Shown here one piece after another: positions 9,699 through 19,479 of a stretch of DNA of 64,000 nucleotides. The stretch is from assembly GCA_018350325.1 (NCBI GenBank), contig JAEVLN010000050.1:62001-126000 (forward strand). The letters run 5' to 3'. A model generated the notes under the pieces. It saw nothing but the letters and a program-made list of their open reading frames with translations. It was not told the origin of the DNA and made no database searches. Source of the stretch: Globodera rostochiensis. Its lineage: Eukaryota; Nematoda; Chromadorea; Rhabditida; Heteroderidae. Position 1 is the stretch's first letter, and each line of letters starts with the position of its first letter. A program made the position numbers and the translations under genes.

Positions 9699-12600
9699 AT
9701 GATTGACACAAATTTTCGAGAAGAGCTGTCAAGAATTCGCGAAAAAGTCGAGGATCTATACACTTATGAAGGAAACAAAGTACCTATTTTTCTTCATTTA
9801 AATGAAAACATTTAAATTTTATGCTTTTTAGGTTGGACGTGGCACTTATGGTCAGGGAGTTGTTATTATTATTCATATAATTTCTTTGTCTAATCACTTG
9901 AAGGTCATGTTTACAAAGCAATTCTGCGAAACCCGCCTTCGGGAATGGAGAGCAGCGCATTTGCGTTGAAATTGATCGAAGGTAATTGGGAATCAGGCTC
10001 CCAAAACTGAAGATTTCGTCAAACATAATGACCCATTTAAAAAATAGAGTAAAAGTTAAGAATATCAATCAAGCCTTTGATTAGAAAACCACTGAAGAAA
10101 GTTATATGCCCCTCAAAGTTGACAAAACCATAGTAGGGGGGACCCTGTTGGTCAAAATTTGTGGAAAAATTTTGCCTGAAAATATGTTATTTGATGCGTT
10201 TTGATATTCTTGACTTTTTCCAAAATTTGTTTGATGGCGGCGTCTTTAACCGCTTAACCCTTCCGAGCCCAAATTTTTTCAAAAAAAAAAATCGCGCAAA
10301 AAAAACATAAAATGCTTTCAGGCCAGGGATTTTCGATGTCCGCCTGCCGTGAAGTGGCTCTTCTGAGAGAGTTGAAGTTATTATTATTTTACTGAATTTT
10401 TATGATCATTTTATTCTATTTTAAGCCATCCGAATTTGATCAAATTGCTCCGTGTTTTTCTTACTACCGAAAAGAGAGTCTGGTTGCTGTTTGATTATGC
10501 TGAACATGACCTTTGGCACATTATAAAATATCATCGGTCTGCGAAATTGCGACGACAACCCGTCATGGTATTTACTAGAGACCGGCATTAAAATCCGAGA
10601 TCGAATCGAGATTTGGGGATGGGCCGAGACCGATATCGACATTTGTCTCGAAATTCCGAGAGTCCAGATCTCAAGTTTTCGACAAATTTCCGAGATTCGA
10701 GACCTGGACTCTCGGTTCCGGCCGGTCTCTACTATTTACATTTACAAGTGAGAATTCCTAAAATTTTTCAACTTCCATTGTCACTAATTACTATAATATA
10801 CGAGAACATTTAAATTGATTTCTTCGCAGGTGCCCAAGGGAATGGTCAAAAGTCTGCTCTACCAGATTCTCGACGGCATTTACTACTTGCACAATAACTG
10901 GATAATGCATCGTGACCTTAAGGTTCTTTAAAATGTCGAAGTTCAAATTACTAAATTTAATTTTTACCATTAAGCCCGCTAACATTTTGGTGATGGGAGA
11001 AGGAACCGGAATCGAACGCGGAAGGGTTAAAATTGCGGACATGGGGTCCGTTTGTTCTAAATGTACAGCGACAACAATTTCTTTAGATTTGCTCGAGTTT
11101 TTCACAACCCGTTAAAGGTAAATAAAAGATGTTTTTTATTCGAATTTTAATTGCAATAGTTAAATAAAGAATTTTAATCGCAAAAGTACTAAATTCAGCC
11201 TCTGTCGGAACTTGACCCCGTTGTTGTCACTTTTTGGTATCGGGCACCCGAACTGTTGCTTTGTTCCAAGCACTACACAACGGTTAATTTAATATTGAAT
11301 TTGGTTAATTAATTGAATTTGATTTAATTCTTTAATATTGAATTTGATTTAATTAATTTAATATTGAATTCGAATAAGCCTTTTCATTATTAGGCAATCG
11401 ACATTTGGGCGATTGGCTGCATTTTTGCCGAATTGTTGACGTCGGAGCCAATTTTTGTGTGCCGGGAGGTTTTTGTCCGAATGCAATTCTCTCGGAAACC
11501 AACCGAATTTCAGGAGGACATCAAATCGCAGACGCCCTACCACAGAGAGCAATTGGAGCGCATTTTTTTTGTGATGGGTTACCCAAAACGGGAAGAATGG
11601 CCGGACATGCTGAGAATGCCGGGCTATGACAAACTGAAGGACGATTTTACGAAAGATCTGCACAGGTTCTTCTACCAGTTCAAGAGTTTAATTATCTATT
11701 TTGAATTCTACCAAATCAAGAGTTTAATTATCTATTTTGAATTCTACCAAATCAAGAGTTTAATTATCTATTTTGAATTCTACCAGTTCAAGAGTTTAAT
11801 TATCTATTTTGAATTCTACCAAATCAAGAGTTTCATTATTTATTTTGAATTCTACCAGTTCAAGAGTTTAATTATCTATTTTGAATTCTACCAGTTCAAG
11901 AGTTTAATTATCTATTTTGAATTCTACCAGTTCAAGAGTTTAATTATCTATTTTGAATTCTACCAAATCAAGAGTTTCATTATTTATTTTGAATTCTACC
12001 AGTTCAAGAGTTTAATTATCTATTTTGAATTCTACCAGTTCAAGAGTTTAATTATCTATTTTGAATTCTACCAGTTCAAGAGTTTAATTATCTTTTTTGA
12101 ATTCTACCAGTTCAAGAGTTTAATTATCTATTTTGAATTCTACCAAATCAAGAGTTTCATTATTTATTTTGAATTCTACCAGTTCAAGAGTTTAATTATC
12201 TTTTTTGAATTCTACCAGTTCAAGAGTTTAATTATCTATTTTGAATTCTACCAAATCAAGAGTTTCATTATTTATTTTGAATTCTACCAGTTCAAGAGTT
12301 TAATTATCTATTTTGAATTCTACCAAATCAAGAGTTTCATTATTTATTTTGAATTCTACCAGTTCAAGAGTTTAATTATCTTTTTTGAATTCTACCAGTT
12401 CAAGAGTTTAATTATCTATTTTGAATTCTACCAAATCAAGAGTTTCATTATTTATTTTGAATTCTACCAGTTCAAGAGTTTAATTATCTTTTTTGAATTC
12501 TACCAGTTCAAGAGTTTCATTATTTATTTTGAATTCTATCAACAAGAGTTTAATTGGTATTACGAAAATTTATTTTTCAGAAATTTTGTCTTGACAAGCA

Positions 12601-14461
12601 AATTGTAACCTGGTAGTACTTACCTACTATTTGAATTTTAGGTTCAAAGACGCGTCATTGCGTCGTCACATGGACAAACACCGACCGGGAGACCAGGCCT
12701 TCTCATTGCTTGAACGGCTTCTCACCATGGACCCGTTGAAGCGTATCACGGCCGCTGAGGCCAAAGAACACAAATATTTTAAAGTTTGCTTTTCACTAAT
12801 AAATCAAATCATTAAAATAAAATTATTCATTTTTGAGGATAGTCCCGCGCCAACAAGCGATGTGTTCTCCGGATGCGACATTCCGTATCCCAAGCGCGAA
12901 TTTCTGAAGGACGAGCCGGATGACAAGAACAATGGTTCCAAACAACAGGTGGGTGGGGTGCAAAGTATAGTAACTAACGCCCACGGGGGGGGGGGCTAAT
13001 TTGCCAAAAAAAAAAAGCAATCTTTAGGAGTGCTTTTTTGGATTTTATTCCTTTGTTAAGCAATTTTTCCCCAAAAAAGTTCAATTTTCAGTAAATTTTT
13101 TAAAATTTTTATTTAAAAAATTGGAAAATTTTTGCCTATTTTCAAAAATGTATGGGAGGGGAGTCGGGAGAAAATTTTGAATTTTTGACTCAATTTGTTA
13201 AGGAAATTGTCTTTAGGCTCCGACCCTTCCGGTTGCGGTGCCTCCCACCGTCCCCGCCCACACGCATAATCCGCCCACAATTGAACCGCCGGCCACAAAG
13301 AAACTGCGACAAGCGCCCCATCCGTCGATGAACAGCAGCGGCGGGGGCGGCGTGATGAAAGTCGCCCCGCCTCAGCAAATGGGCGGCGGAGGATCGGGCG
13401 GCTTTCAGCAACAATCCCAACAGCAACAACAACAGCAGCAGCATCAACTAATGGAGCAGCAGCAGCAGCAAATGTACAGCTCCTCACACAGTGGACTTGG
13501 GCCCCCAGCGACGGACTATCGGTTGGGTACGGCAGCGCCGCCGCCGCCACATATGCAACAGCAGACGCAGCAGCAATTCAGCGTCGGTACCGGAATGGGC
13601 CCGCAGCAGGGCACAATGGCAGCGACCACTGCACAGCAGCAGCAGCAACTGGGAGGCTTTCAACAGTTACAGATGTACCAGCAGCAACAGCAACAACAGG
13701 TGGACAGAACTGCTGTAAAGACTTGACCTAGCGACAAAAACAAGTCTCGATGTTTTTCGAATAAAGCCATAGCATACATAGCAAGTGTAGGGATTGCCCA
13801 CCCCCCTAACTTTTCAACAAAAGATACAACAACAGCAAGTGTCTTCGACGCAACAACAACAACAACTGCAAATTGGTGGGCATCAGCAGATGGGCTCCGC
13901 TGCAGCTCAGCAACAACAGATGATGCAACCGAATCAGCCGTCACAACAGCAGCTGCGAATGGCACAACACCAGCAGCAGCAGGGCGGAGTTCAGAGTCAT
14001 GGCGGAGCGATGATGCCGCCTCAGTTCATGCATCAGAGTCAACAACCACAGCAGACCCTTCTTCAGCAACAGGGTAATGCCCGGATAGTTTTTGAAACCA
14101 AATCATGTTGTTCTGCAATTTAAGGGATGGTTCAGCAGCAGCACAACATGAGCAGTGCCCAACCACAGCAGATGCAAATGCGTCAGCAGCCGCAAATGGG
14201 CGGTTTTGTTCAGCATCAGTCCCAACAACAGCACGGTCGGTTGGTTGGTCTGTGAGGATCAGAAACAGAAATTTATATTTGCCCAAACGCCCCCGCCGTC
14301 TTGTCCCCAACCCTATTTTTTTAGTACAACAAATGCACCAACAACAACAGCAGCAAATGGGCATCATGAACCCGCAACAGCAACAGCAATTTATGATGGC
14401 TCAGCAGCAAATGGCGATGAACCACCAGCAAAACCCACAACAACAGCATAGGCAGTATTGA
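9699..14461 (+). CDS. cdk-8: Cyclin-dependent kinase 8 (Mediator kinase)
   Basis: Seventeen exons splice in phase to about 704 residues: 9699-9779, 9832-9850, 9904-9981, 10322-10376, 10426-10567, 10830-10922, 10975-11045, 11087-11117, 11199-11282, 11394-11468, 11514-11665, 12642-12783, 12838-12948, 13217-13699, 13824-14073, 14125-14235 and 14325-14461. Kinase landmarks are GRGTYGHVYKA, the cyclin helix SMSACRE that is diagnostic for CDK8/19, [23 protein letters not shown], the CDK8-type DMG and [35 protein letters not shown] closes the conserved part. The C-terminal half is Gln/Met-rich with a KKLR patch. CDK8 with cyclin C forms the Mediator kinase module in the nucleus. The start MIDTNF fits the C. 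elegans N-terminus; an upstream ATG at 9613 reaches a stop after 17 codons. Confidence 0.95.
10576..10731. mobile_element. hAT-like TIR element in a cdk-8 intron, TSD GTATTTAC/CTATTTAC
   Basis: The ends are TAGAGACCGGC and GCCGGTCTCTA. The flanks are GTATTTAC (10568-10575) and CTATTTAC (10732-10739), a 7/8 match. The left target copy is exactly the first eight bases of the intron, so the element sits at the splice donor of exon 5 and leaves the GT intact. Confidence 0.85.
11682..12545 (+). repeat. 36-bp minisatellite, 24 copies, in a cdk-8 intron
   Basis: Twenty-four copies of a 36-bp unit run without indels. Read in the frame of the upstream exon, the unit encodes KS(L/F)II(Y/F)FEFYQ(F/I) with no stop. 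Splicing from CAC-AG|GTTCTT (11665) to TTTTAG|GTTCAAAG (12642) restores the conserved kinase reading RFKDASL, so the array is intronic. Variants form a three-unit higher-order pattern in the right half, which suggests recent expansion. Confidence 0.9.
13145..13205 (+). repeat. Hairpin-less copy of the GC-hairpin repeat flank
   Basis: GAGGGGAGTCGGGAGAAAATTTT and then TTGACTCAATTTGTTAAGG match the flanks of the 24-bp hairpin motif, but the hairpin itself is missing. It lies just before the acceptor of the Gln-rich cdk-8 exon at 13217. Confidence 0.6.
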
Positions 14462-14500
14462 TGACATCATTTTTAACCATGTTTAATGCATTTTAATAAC

Positions 14501-14506
14501 AATAAA
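14501..14506 (+). terminator. Polyadenylation signal of cdk-8
   Basis: AATAAA lies 40 bp beyond the TGA stop and is followed by a T-rich stretch. Position and sequence fit a nematode poly(A) signal. Confidence 0.6.
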
Positions 14507-15394
14507 AATTTTCTTGAATGTCTTGAGCGAAAAACGGAGGGAGGGGGAGATGTGGTGGGGGGGGGGGGGGTTGGAACGAAGGCCGGCCGGCCGGAAGGGG
14601 AGTAGGGGACGGATGGCATCGGTCAGAAAAAGTCACAAACCCGGAAACAACAAAAATCTTCAAAATGCCAAAAACCCAGTTAAACATTTTTATATAAAAC
14701 CAAAGCTCGCAGATGCTTTGCAGGGCTGTGTCGAAAGTAAAAAAAAAGTCGAAATAGAAAATCGAAACTGAAAAGTTCGAAATCGAAAATCTAAAGGAAA
14801 AAAACTTCGAAAATCGAAACAAAATCGAAAATTTTTTTTATGTAATTAGAAAAATTTTTTTTTAAAATAATTTATTTAATAAATATTTTTTGAAATATTC
14901 ACTTATTCATTTTTAAAATTTTAAAGGATGCATTTTTTGTTTCAGAGGCCTTCATACGCCCATTTTAAGCTTTTAGGGGAGGGTGGGGGGCAGGGGTGGG
15001 TCGAAAGAGAAATTTTTCGAAATCGAAATTTTTTTCGAAATCGAAATTTTTTTATTTCGATTTTCGTAAGAAAACCGAAAGAAAAACTTCGAAATTATCG
15101 AAATCGAAACGAAAGAGACCCTTCGAAAGTGGAACAAAAATACATCTTTTTTAAAAAAAAATTTTTTTGCCCTTCATTAATTCGAATCATTGAATTTCAA
15201 AAATTTATTGGATCGAAGGCTTTTGGCGAATAAAAATTCTATTTTTCTTTAGAAAAATGGTTGAAATGCAAAAATAACCCCGTATTGACAGACTTGTTGA
15301 CAATTTTTTAAAGATTTTCAGTCCTTTTCAAGTAAAAAAATGAATTTTTGGATCAATTTCCCTAACAAAAACAAATCAATTTTAAAAAATTTCT

Positions 15395-15418
15395 CGGCGG
15401 CGCCTATCGGCACCGCCG
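15395..15418 (-). repeat. 24-bp GC hairpin motif, copy 4
   Basis: Same motif in reverse orientation, followed by a poly-C tract. It faces copy 5 across about 120 bp. Confidence 0.85.
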
Positions 15419-15538
15419 ACCCCCCCCCCCACCTTTTTGCCTTTTTAGTAAAATTGCACAATAACAAAAATTTCGCGAAGAAAGTATTAAAACAATTTTT
15501 TATCAATTTTAGATGGTTTTTCGGTTAGGGGGAGAAGT

Positions 15539-15562
15539 CGGCGGTGCCGATAGGCGCCGCCG
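15539..15562 (+). repeat. 24-bp GC hairpin motif, copy 5
   Basis: Forward copy followed by AGAAATTTTTTGAATC and a degenerate form of the shared right flank. Confidence 0.85.
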
Positions 15563-15894
15563 AGAAATTTTTTGAATCTTTGACACAATTTGTTAAAGAT
15601 TTGCAACCAAAATTGGAAAGAATGTGTTGCTTTTTTGGATTAAAAAATTGAAAATTTTGACTCATTGTCCTTCCGAAAAACCACAAAATGAGGAAAAATC
15701 CTTAGATATCACAACCCTGGCTAAAACTAAACAAAATCAGGTCATTTTATGCGTAAAAGCCTTCAGGATAAATCTTTAAAAAAATGACATTTCAAATTTT
15801 AAAGATTGGAGTATCCCAATTGTCCGTTCTCTAGTTTTTTTCCAATGATTTTTGGCGAAATTTATTGTAAAGGGTAAAAGAAAATTTTAATGAC

Positions 15895-15980
15895 ATGGAG
15901 GGGGTTTGAACCTCCAACGGATTTTTGGTGACGGGAACACAGACCGATAAGACAACAATAACGTTGCCTTACGCACGAAA
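15895..15980 (-). other. tRNA-like sequence in the nested element
   Basis: On the minus strand a B-box-like T arm, GGAGGTTCAAACCCCCTCC, lies about 50 bp after a weak A-box-like CGTGCGTAAGGCAACG. A full cloverleaf could not be folded by eye. It resembles a tRNA-derived fragment rather than a working tRNA. Confidence 0.35.
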
Positions 15981-16140
15981 AATGTGGTAAAGTGTCTCAA
16001 AAAATAAAAAATTTCTTTGATACAATTTCTCTTTCGATAAAATTTCGAAGAATTCGTCTTTCGATTTTCGAAATCGAAACGAAAGAAAAACCTCGAAATT
16101 ATCGAAATCGAAAGGTTTCGACCCACCCCTGGTGGGGGGT

Positions 16141-16164
16141 CGGCGGTGCCGATAGGCGCCGCCG
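16141..16164 (+). repeat. 24-bp GC hairpin motif, copy 6
   Basis: Forward copy just right of the nested element's target duplication, so it belongs to the outer element. It is followed by TTGACTCAATTTTGTTAAG. Confidence 0.85.
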
Positions 16165-16369
16165 AGTTTTGAGTTTTTGACTCAATTTTGTTAAGAAAAA
16201 TGATCCAAAAACTACAATGAATTAGTCGATTTTATGCTTTCAGTGGCGGTCCGTTGAAGTCTTTTTTTGTGCGCATTTAATTAAAAATAATTGAAAATCA
16301 TTAAAAATGTTCCGTTTAATGGGGATAGAATGTGAAGTCCGAAGAAAGGTTTAAAAAAATAATCACACT

Positions 16370-16432
16370 GTAGCGGGTTCAAACCCAAAACACAAAATCG
16401 TAAAGACAAACCACTGAGCTATCAATTTAACT
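16370..16432 (-). other. tRNA-like sequence in the outer element
   Basis: The minus strand reads GATAGCTCAGTGGT (a good A box) and, 24 bp later, GGGTTTGAACCC (a good B box and T arm). Acceptor-stem pairing is not convincing, and the sequence is inside a TIR element. It is likely a tRNA-derived relic that may keep an internal RNA polymerase III promoter. Confidence 0.45.
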
Positions 16433-16734
16433 GTGGGACCCATGTAAAAAATATTGAAATTTTGTCAAAAAGTTGGCAAGACCACTGCCCATCCTTGCCA
16501 AAAATTTAAAAACCGGGACCTCCGACTTTCGAAATTATTTTCGAAAAACAGCCCATTTTTGTCGAAACGAAAATCGAAAGGAAAAAAACGTCGAAAATCG
16601 AAATTTCGACACAGCCCTGATGCTTTGCATCATTTTGGTGTTTTTTGGAAAGTCAAAGATGCTAATTAAAAATGATGAATATTCCATTTTTCTGTTTTCA
16701 TTTTTTTTAATGAAAAAGCAAGTACAAAATTAAT

Positions 16735-17640
16735 CGTCCAAATGCCTGGATTCGTTCTGGCTAACATGTTTTGGGCAACAGATCAGTTGCATTCTTCGGG
16801 CATGATAAACGGATGGATGGATCAATAGTCGGCAAATCGCATTCCAACTTTTGTTTTTGTTTACAAAAATAGGTACTGAGCGTTGTTTGTTATCGATCGT
16901 ATTAAAACAAAAAAAACAAAATCAGTTGACAAATGCGTAATCTCTGCCCCAGGGCAGTCGAAAACTGTCCTCCTCTTCATCGTCCAACTACTTATTTTGG
17001 AATCTAATAAACTTTTGGAGTCAATCGGAGAATGTGTTTCTAGGGTTGTACAAGATCGATTTTAAACACGGGATTATTTGATTAAAAAAAATTTTTGAAA
17101 CTCCGGTTTTAAAGCCTTGCACCCGGCTGACCGAAAACCGGTCTTGTCAAACCCTGCAAAAAGGTACAAAATAATGGACACGCCGAGGGTATGGCTGTTG
17201 CTGCGAGGACGGTGCCGCTGACGGGGATGATGGTCGCGATTGATTTGATCTATTTAAAAATTTCCCCACATTTTCCTTGTTTTTGCTACACAACCATCCT
17301 CCGTTTCTCCACCACCGGGGTAAAAATTTGTTGTTTTGTGCTTGGCTGACAAATGTTATACAACCAAACGTATAAAATTGTTTGAATGTTTTTGTGTATA
17401 CCAATTTTATGAACAATTTTACTGAGAAAGACGACAATGCAAATAATAACTAGGGTAACAATGTTTTTCGAACGAATACAGCTTTCATTGCGCTTAAAGG
17501 GAGAGTGGTTCAGCATATTCCAAGTAATTTTTGGGGTTAATACAATACATACGTATGGAGTGGGGAGACAGACAAAATTTCATATATGTACAGGCAGACA
17601 GAGGGACATAAAGAACACACACACATGAAGAGTTGTTGCA
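16735..17640. other. Flank of the H2A gene with duplicated segments
   Basis: The stretch 16952-17020 (GGGCAGTCGAAAACTGTCCT ... GGAATCTAATAAA) recurs at 20045-20113. The stretch 17535-17625 (GGAGTGGGGAGACAGACAAA ... GAGGGACATAAAGAAC) recurs at 18575-18650. A minus-strand frame at 17147-17437 (Ser/Gln/Pro-rich) has no supporting exon chain. No gene is called. Confidence 0.45.
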
Positions 17641-17653
17641 CATTTGTTTCTGC

Positions 17654-18180
17654 TCACGCATCGTCGTCGCCGCCGCCATCAGTGCTGCTCCCATCATCAT
17701 CGGTGGACTCCTCTGCCCCGGACGCATCCTCTGACTCGGACGCATCATCATCTGAGTCGATGGTCGGCAGCACACAGACTTGGGCAAGAGAGACGCGCTC
17801 GAAGAGCTAAAACAAAAGAATTGCTTATTGAAAAATGTTGACGCCCCCAAATGCTATGACCACCTTGCTCAACTCCTCATCCCGGCGAACTGCCAGCTGC
17901 AAATGGCGTGGAGTAAGGCGCTTCTTGCCTTCCTCTTGGGTTACGTCGCCGACCTTCTTCAGCAGTTCGCCCGTAATGTGCTCAAGCACCGAAGTCATGT
18001 AGACGGGCACTCCGTTTGCGAGACGTTTGGCATACGGACCTGAAAATAGTGAAAATTTTACAACAACAAAAAGTTGAACACAAACATTGCTTAACCCTTT
18101 TTCATTTTGCGATGAACACGACCGACCGGGAACTTCAGTCCAGCATGATATGAGCGCGGCTTCGCACGGTGTCGGGGCAT
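17654..18180 (-). CDS. Divergent histone H2A variant with acidic C-terminal tail
   Basis: Three exons, 18180-18096, 18039-17864 and 17806-17654, encode 137 residues. The histone fold is clear: AGLKFPVGRVHRKMKKG, PYAKRLANGVPVY, VLEHITGELL, RLTPRHLQLAVRRDEEL and LFERVSLAQVCVLPTI align with the H2A alpha-N, loop 1, alpha-2, alpha-3 and docking regions. It departs from canonical H2A in several ways: an Arg-rich N-tail of about 14 residues; an acidic-patch change (canonical ILE becomes LLK, while VLE, GE and RDEEL remain); a rewritten docking loop in place of GGVTIAQGG; and a final 35 residues made almost entirely of Asp, Glu, Ser and Gly instead of the basic SLLPKK-type end. It has introns and no histone cluster nearby, so it is probably a replacement variant acting in chromatin, perhaps germline-specific (inference). 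Confidence 0.9.
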
Positions 18181-18284
18181 TCCGATTGTTTGCAGATCAC
18201 AGTGAAGGAATAAGGTGCGCGACTTTGCAGTAATACAGCAGTGAAGTGAAGGAAAGTGAGAAATAAATGCGCAAATGTCACTGC

Positions 18285-18291
18285 TTTTATA
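18285..18291 (-). promoter_or_regulatory. Candidate TATA box of the H2A gene
   Basis: TATAAAA on the minus strand lies 105 bp upstream of the H2A start codon, in otherwise mixed sequence. Its position suits a core promoter. Confidence 0.45.
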
Positions 18292-18535
18292 GTGGTTGCG
18301 TGAGGTCAAGTTTGCCTTAAAAACATTGATTGGACGCAGGTGAAGAGTACTACATAAGGCGATTGTTTTGCAATTCCAACCATTTGTATTTTTTGTGCTG
18401 CTGCGAACAGGCCCAATTGAGGATTTTTAGTAGTTAACTAGTTTTTAAGGCTAAAGCTTGTTTTAGTCGGAAATTTCTCCGTTTTAAGAGGTCCAACATA
18501 TTGATCATGGTCAGGTGATTTAGGCAAACGTTTTA

Positions 18536-18660
18536 TCATGCATGCATACATATGTACAATTTGGGTTTAAATACATACATATGGAGTGGGAAGACAGACA
18601 AAATTTCATATATGTACAGACAGACAGAGGGACATAAAGAACGCACACAATTAAACATCC
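18536..18660. repeat. Duplicate of the H2A 3' flank
   Basis: AATACATACATATGGAGTGG through GGGACATAAAGAAC repeats the sequence just beyond the H2A stop codon with few changes. It implies a local duplication whose histone part has been lost or replaced by the adjacent array. Confidence 0.65.
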
Positions 18661-18667
18661 AATTATT

Positions 18668-19443
18668 CACCGTCTGAAAGAAGTAAATTCCTTCGCAATG
18701 AATTACAGGACTTGCCGCCGGGCTGTTGTCACGTCGAGCCGATTCGTTTCCTTCTTTGCCCATCTCCGACTCGTGCTTCACCGTCTGAAAGAAGTAAATT
18801 CCTTCGCAATGAATTACAGGACTTGCCGCCGGGCTGTTGTCACGTCGAGCCGATTCGTTCCCTTCTTTGCTCATCTCCGACTCGTGCTTCACCGTCTGAA
18901 AGAAGTAAATTCCTTCGCAATGAATTACAGGACTTGCCGCCGGGCTGTTGTCACGTCGAGCCGATTCGTTCCCTTCTTTGCCCATCTCCGACTCGTGCTT
19001 CACCGTCTGAAAGAAGTAAATTCCTTCGCAATGAATTACAGGACTTGCCGCCGGGCTGTTGTCACGTCGAGCCGATTCGTTCCTCATCTCCGACTCGTGC
19101 TTCACCGTCTGAAAGAAGTAAATTCCTTCGCAATGAATTACAGGACTTGCCGCCGGGCTGTTGTCACGTCGAGCCGATTCGTTCCCTTCTTTGCTCATCT
19201 CCGACTCGTGCTTCACCGTCTGAAAGAAGTAAATTCCTTCGCAATGAATTACAGGACTTGCCGCCGGGCTGTTGTCACGTCGAGCCGATTCGTTCCCTTC
19301 TTTGCTCATCTCCGACTCGTGCTTCACCGTCTGAAAGAAGTAAATTCCTTCGCAATGAATTACAGGACTTGCCGCCGGGCTGTTGTCACGTCGAGCCGAT
19401 TCGTTCCCTTCTTTGCTCATCTCCGACTCGCGCTTCACCGTCT
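18668..19443 (-). repeat. 111-bp minisatellite, seven copies, coding-type
   Basis: Seven copies of a 111-bp (37-codon) unit; one copy is shortened in frame by nine bases. Because the period is a multiple of three, more than one frame is open on both strands. The minus-strand frame gives NESARRDNSPAASPV, IHCEGIYFFQTVKHE and SEMSKEG in every copy. The flank at 19443-19465 reads ESARSD in the same direction. That motif also opens the 30-bp array at 21.7-22.6 kb, which favours the minus frame as the ancestral coding one. No start or splice chain was secured. Confidence 0.7.
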
Positions 19444-19479
19444 GTCACTTCGAGCCGACTCAACCACCTGAAATGAATA

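Larger units (their letters stand above)
14991..16131. mobile_element. hAT-like TIR element (nested), TSD GTGGGGGG
   Basis: Termini are CAGGGGTGGGTCGAAA and TTTCGACCCACCCCTG. The 8-mers 14983-14990 and 16132-16139 are both GTGGGGGG. It is inserted into the outer element of the same family. It carries two GC-hairpin motifs at 15395 and 15539 and a tRNA-like stretch near its right end. Confidence 0.9.
14721..16619. mobile_element. hAT-like TIR element (outer), TSD ATGCTTTG
   Basis: Termini CAGGGCTGTGTCGAAA and TTTCGACACAGCCCTG form a perfect 16-bp inverted repeat. ATGCTTTG stands directly on both sides (14713-14720 and 16620-16627). The element is split by another member of the same family at 14991-16131. 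Without that insertion and its duplicated 8-mer it would be about 750 bp. The interior is rich in TTCGAAAATCGAAA phrases and has no transposase. Confidence 0.9.

Noticed and set aside
11433..12608. A 391-codon open frame through the cdk-8 minisatellite, apparently a repeat protein
   Set aside because: Conserved kinase sequence on both sides is restored only if the array is spliced out, with good GT and TTTTAG signals in phase.
16370..16432. A functional tRNA gene
   Set aside because: A and B boxes are present but the acceptor stem does not pair and the sequence lies inside a transposable element.
18698..19476. Two long plus-strand frames across the 111-bp array
   Set aside because: The period is a multiple of three, so such frames are automatic. 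The ESARxDN link supports the minus frame.
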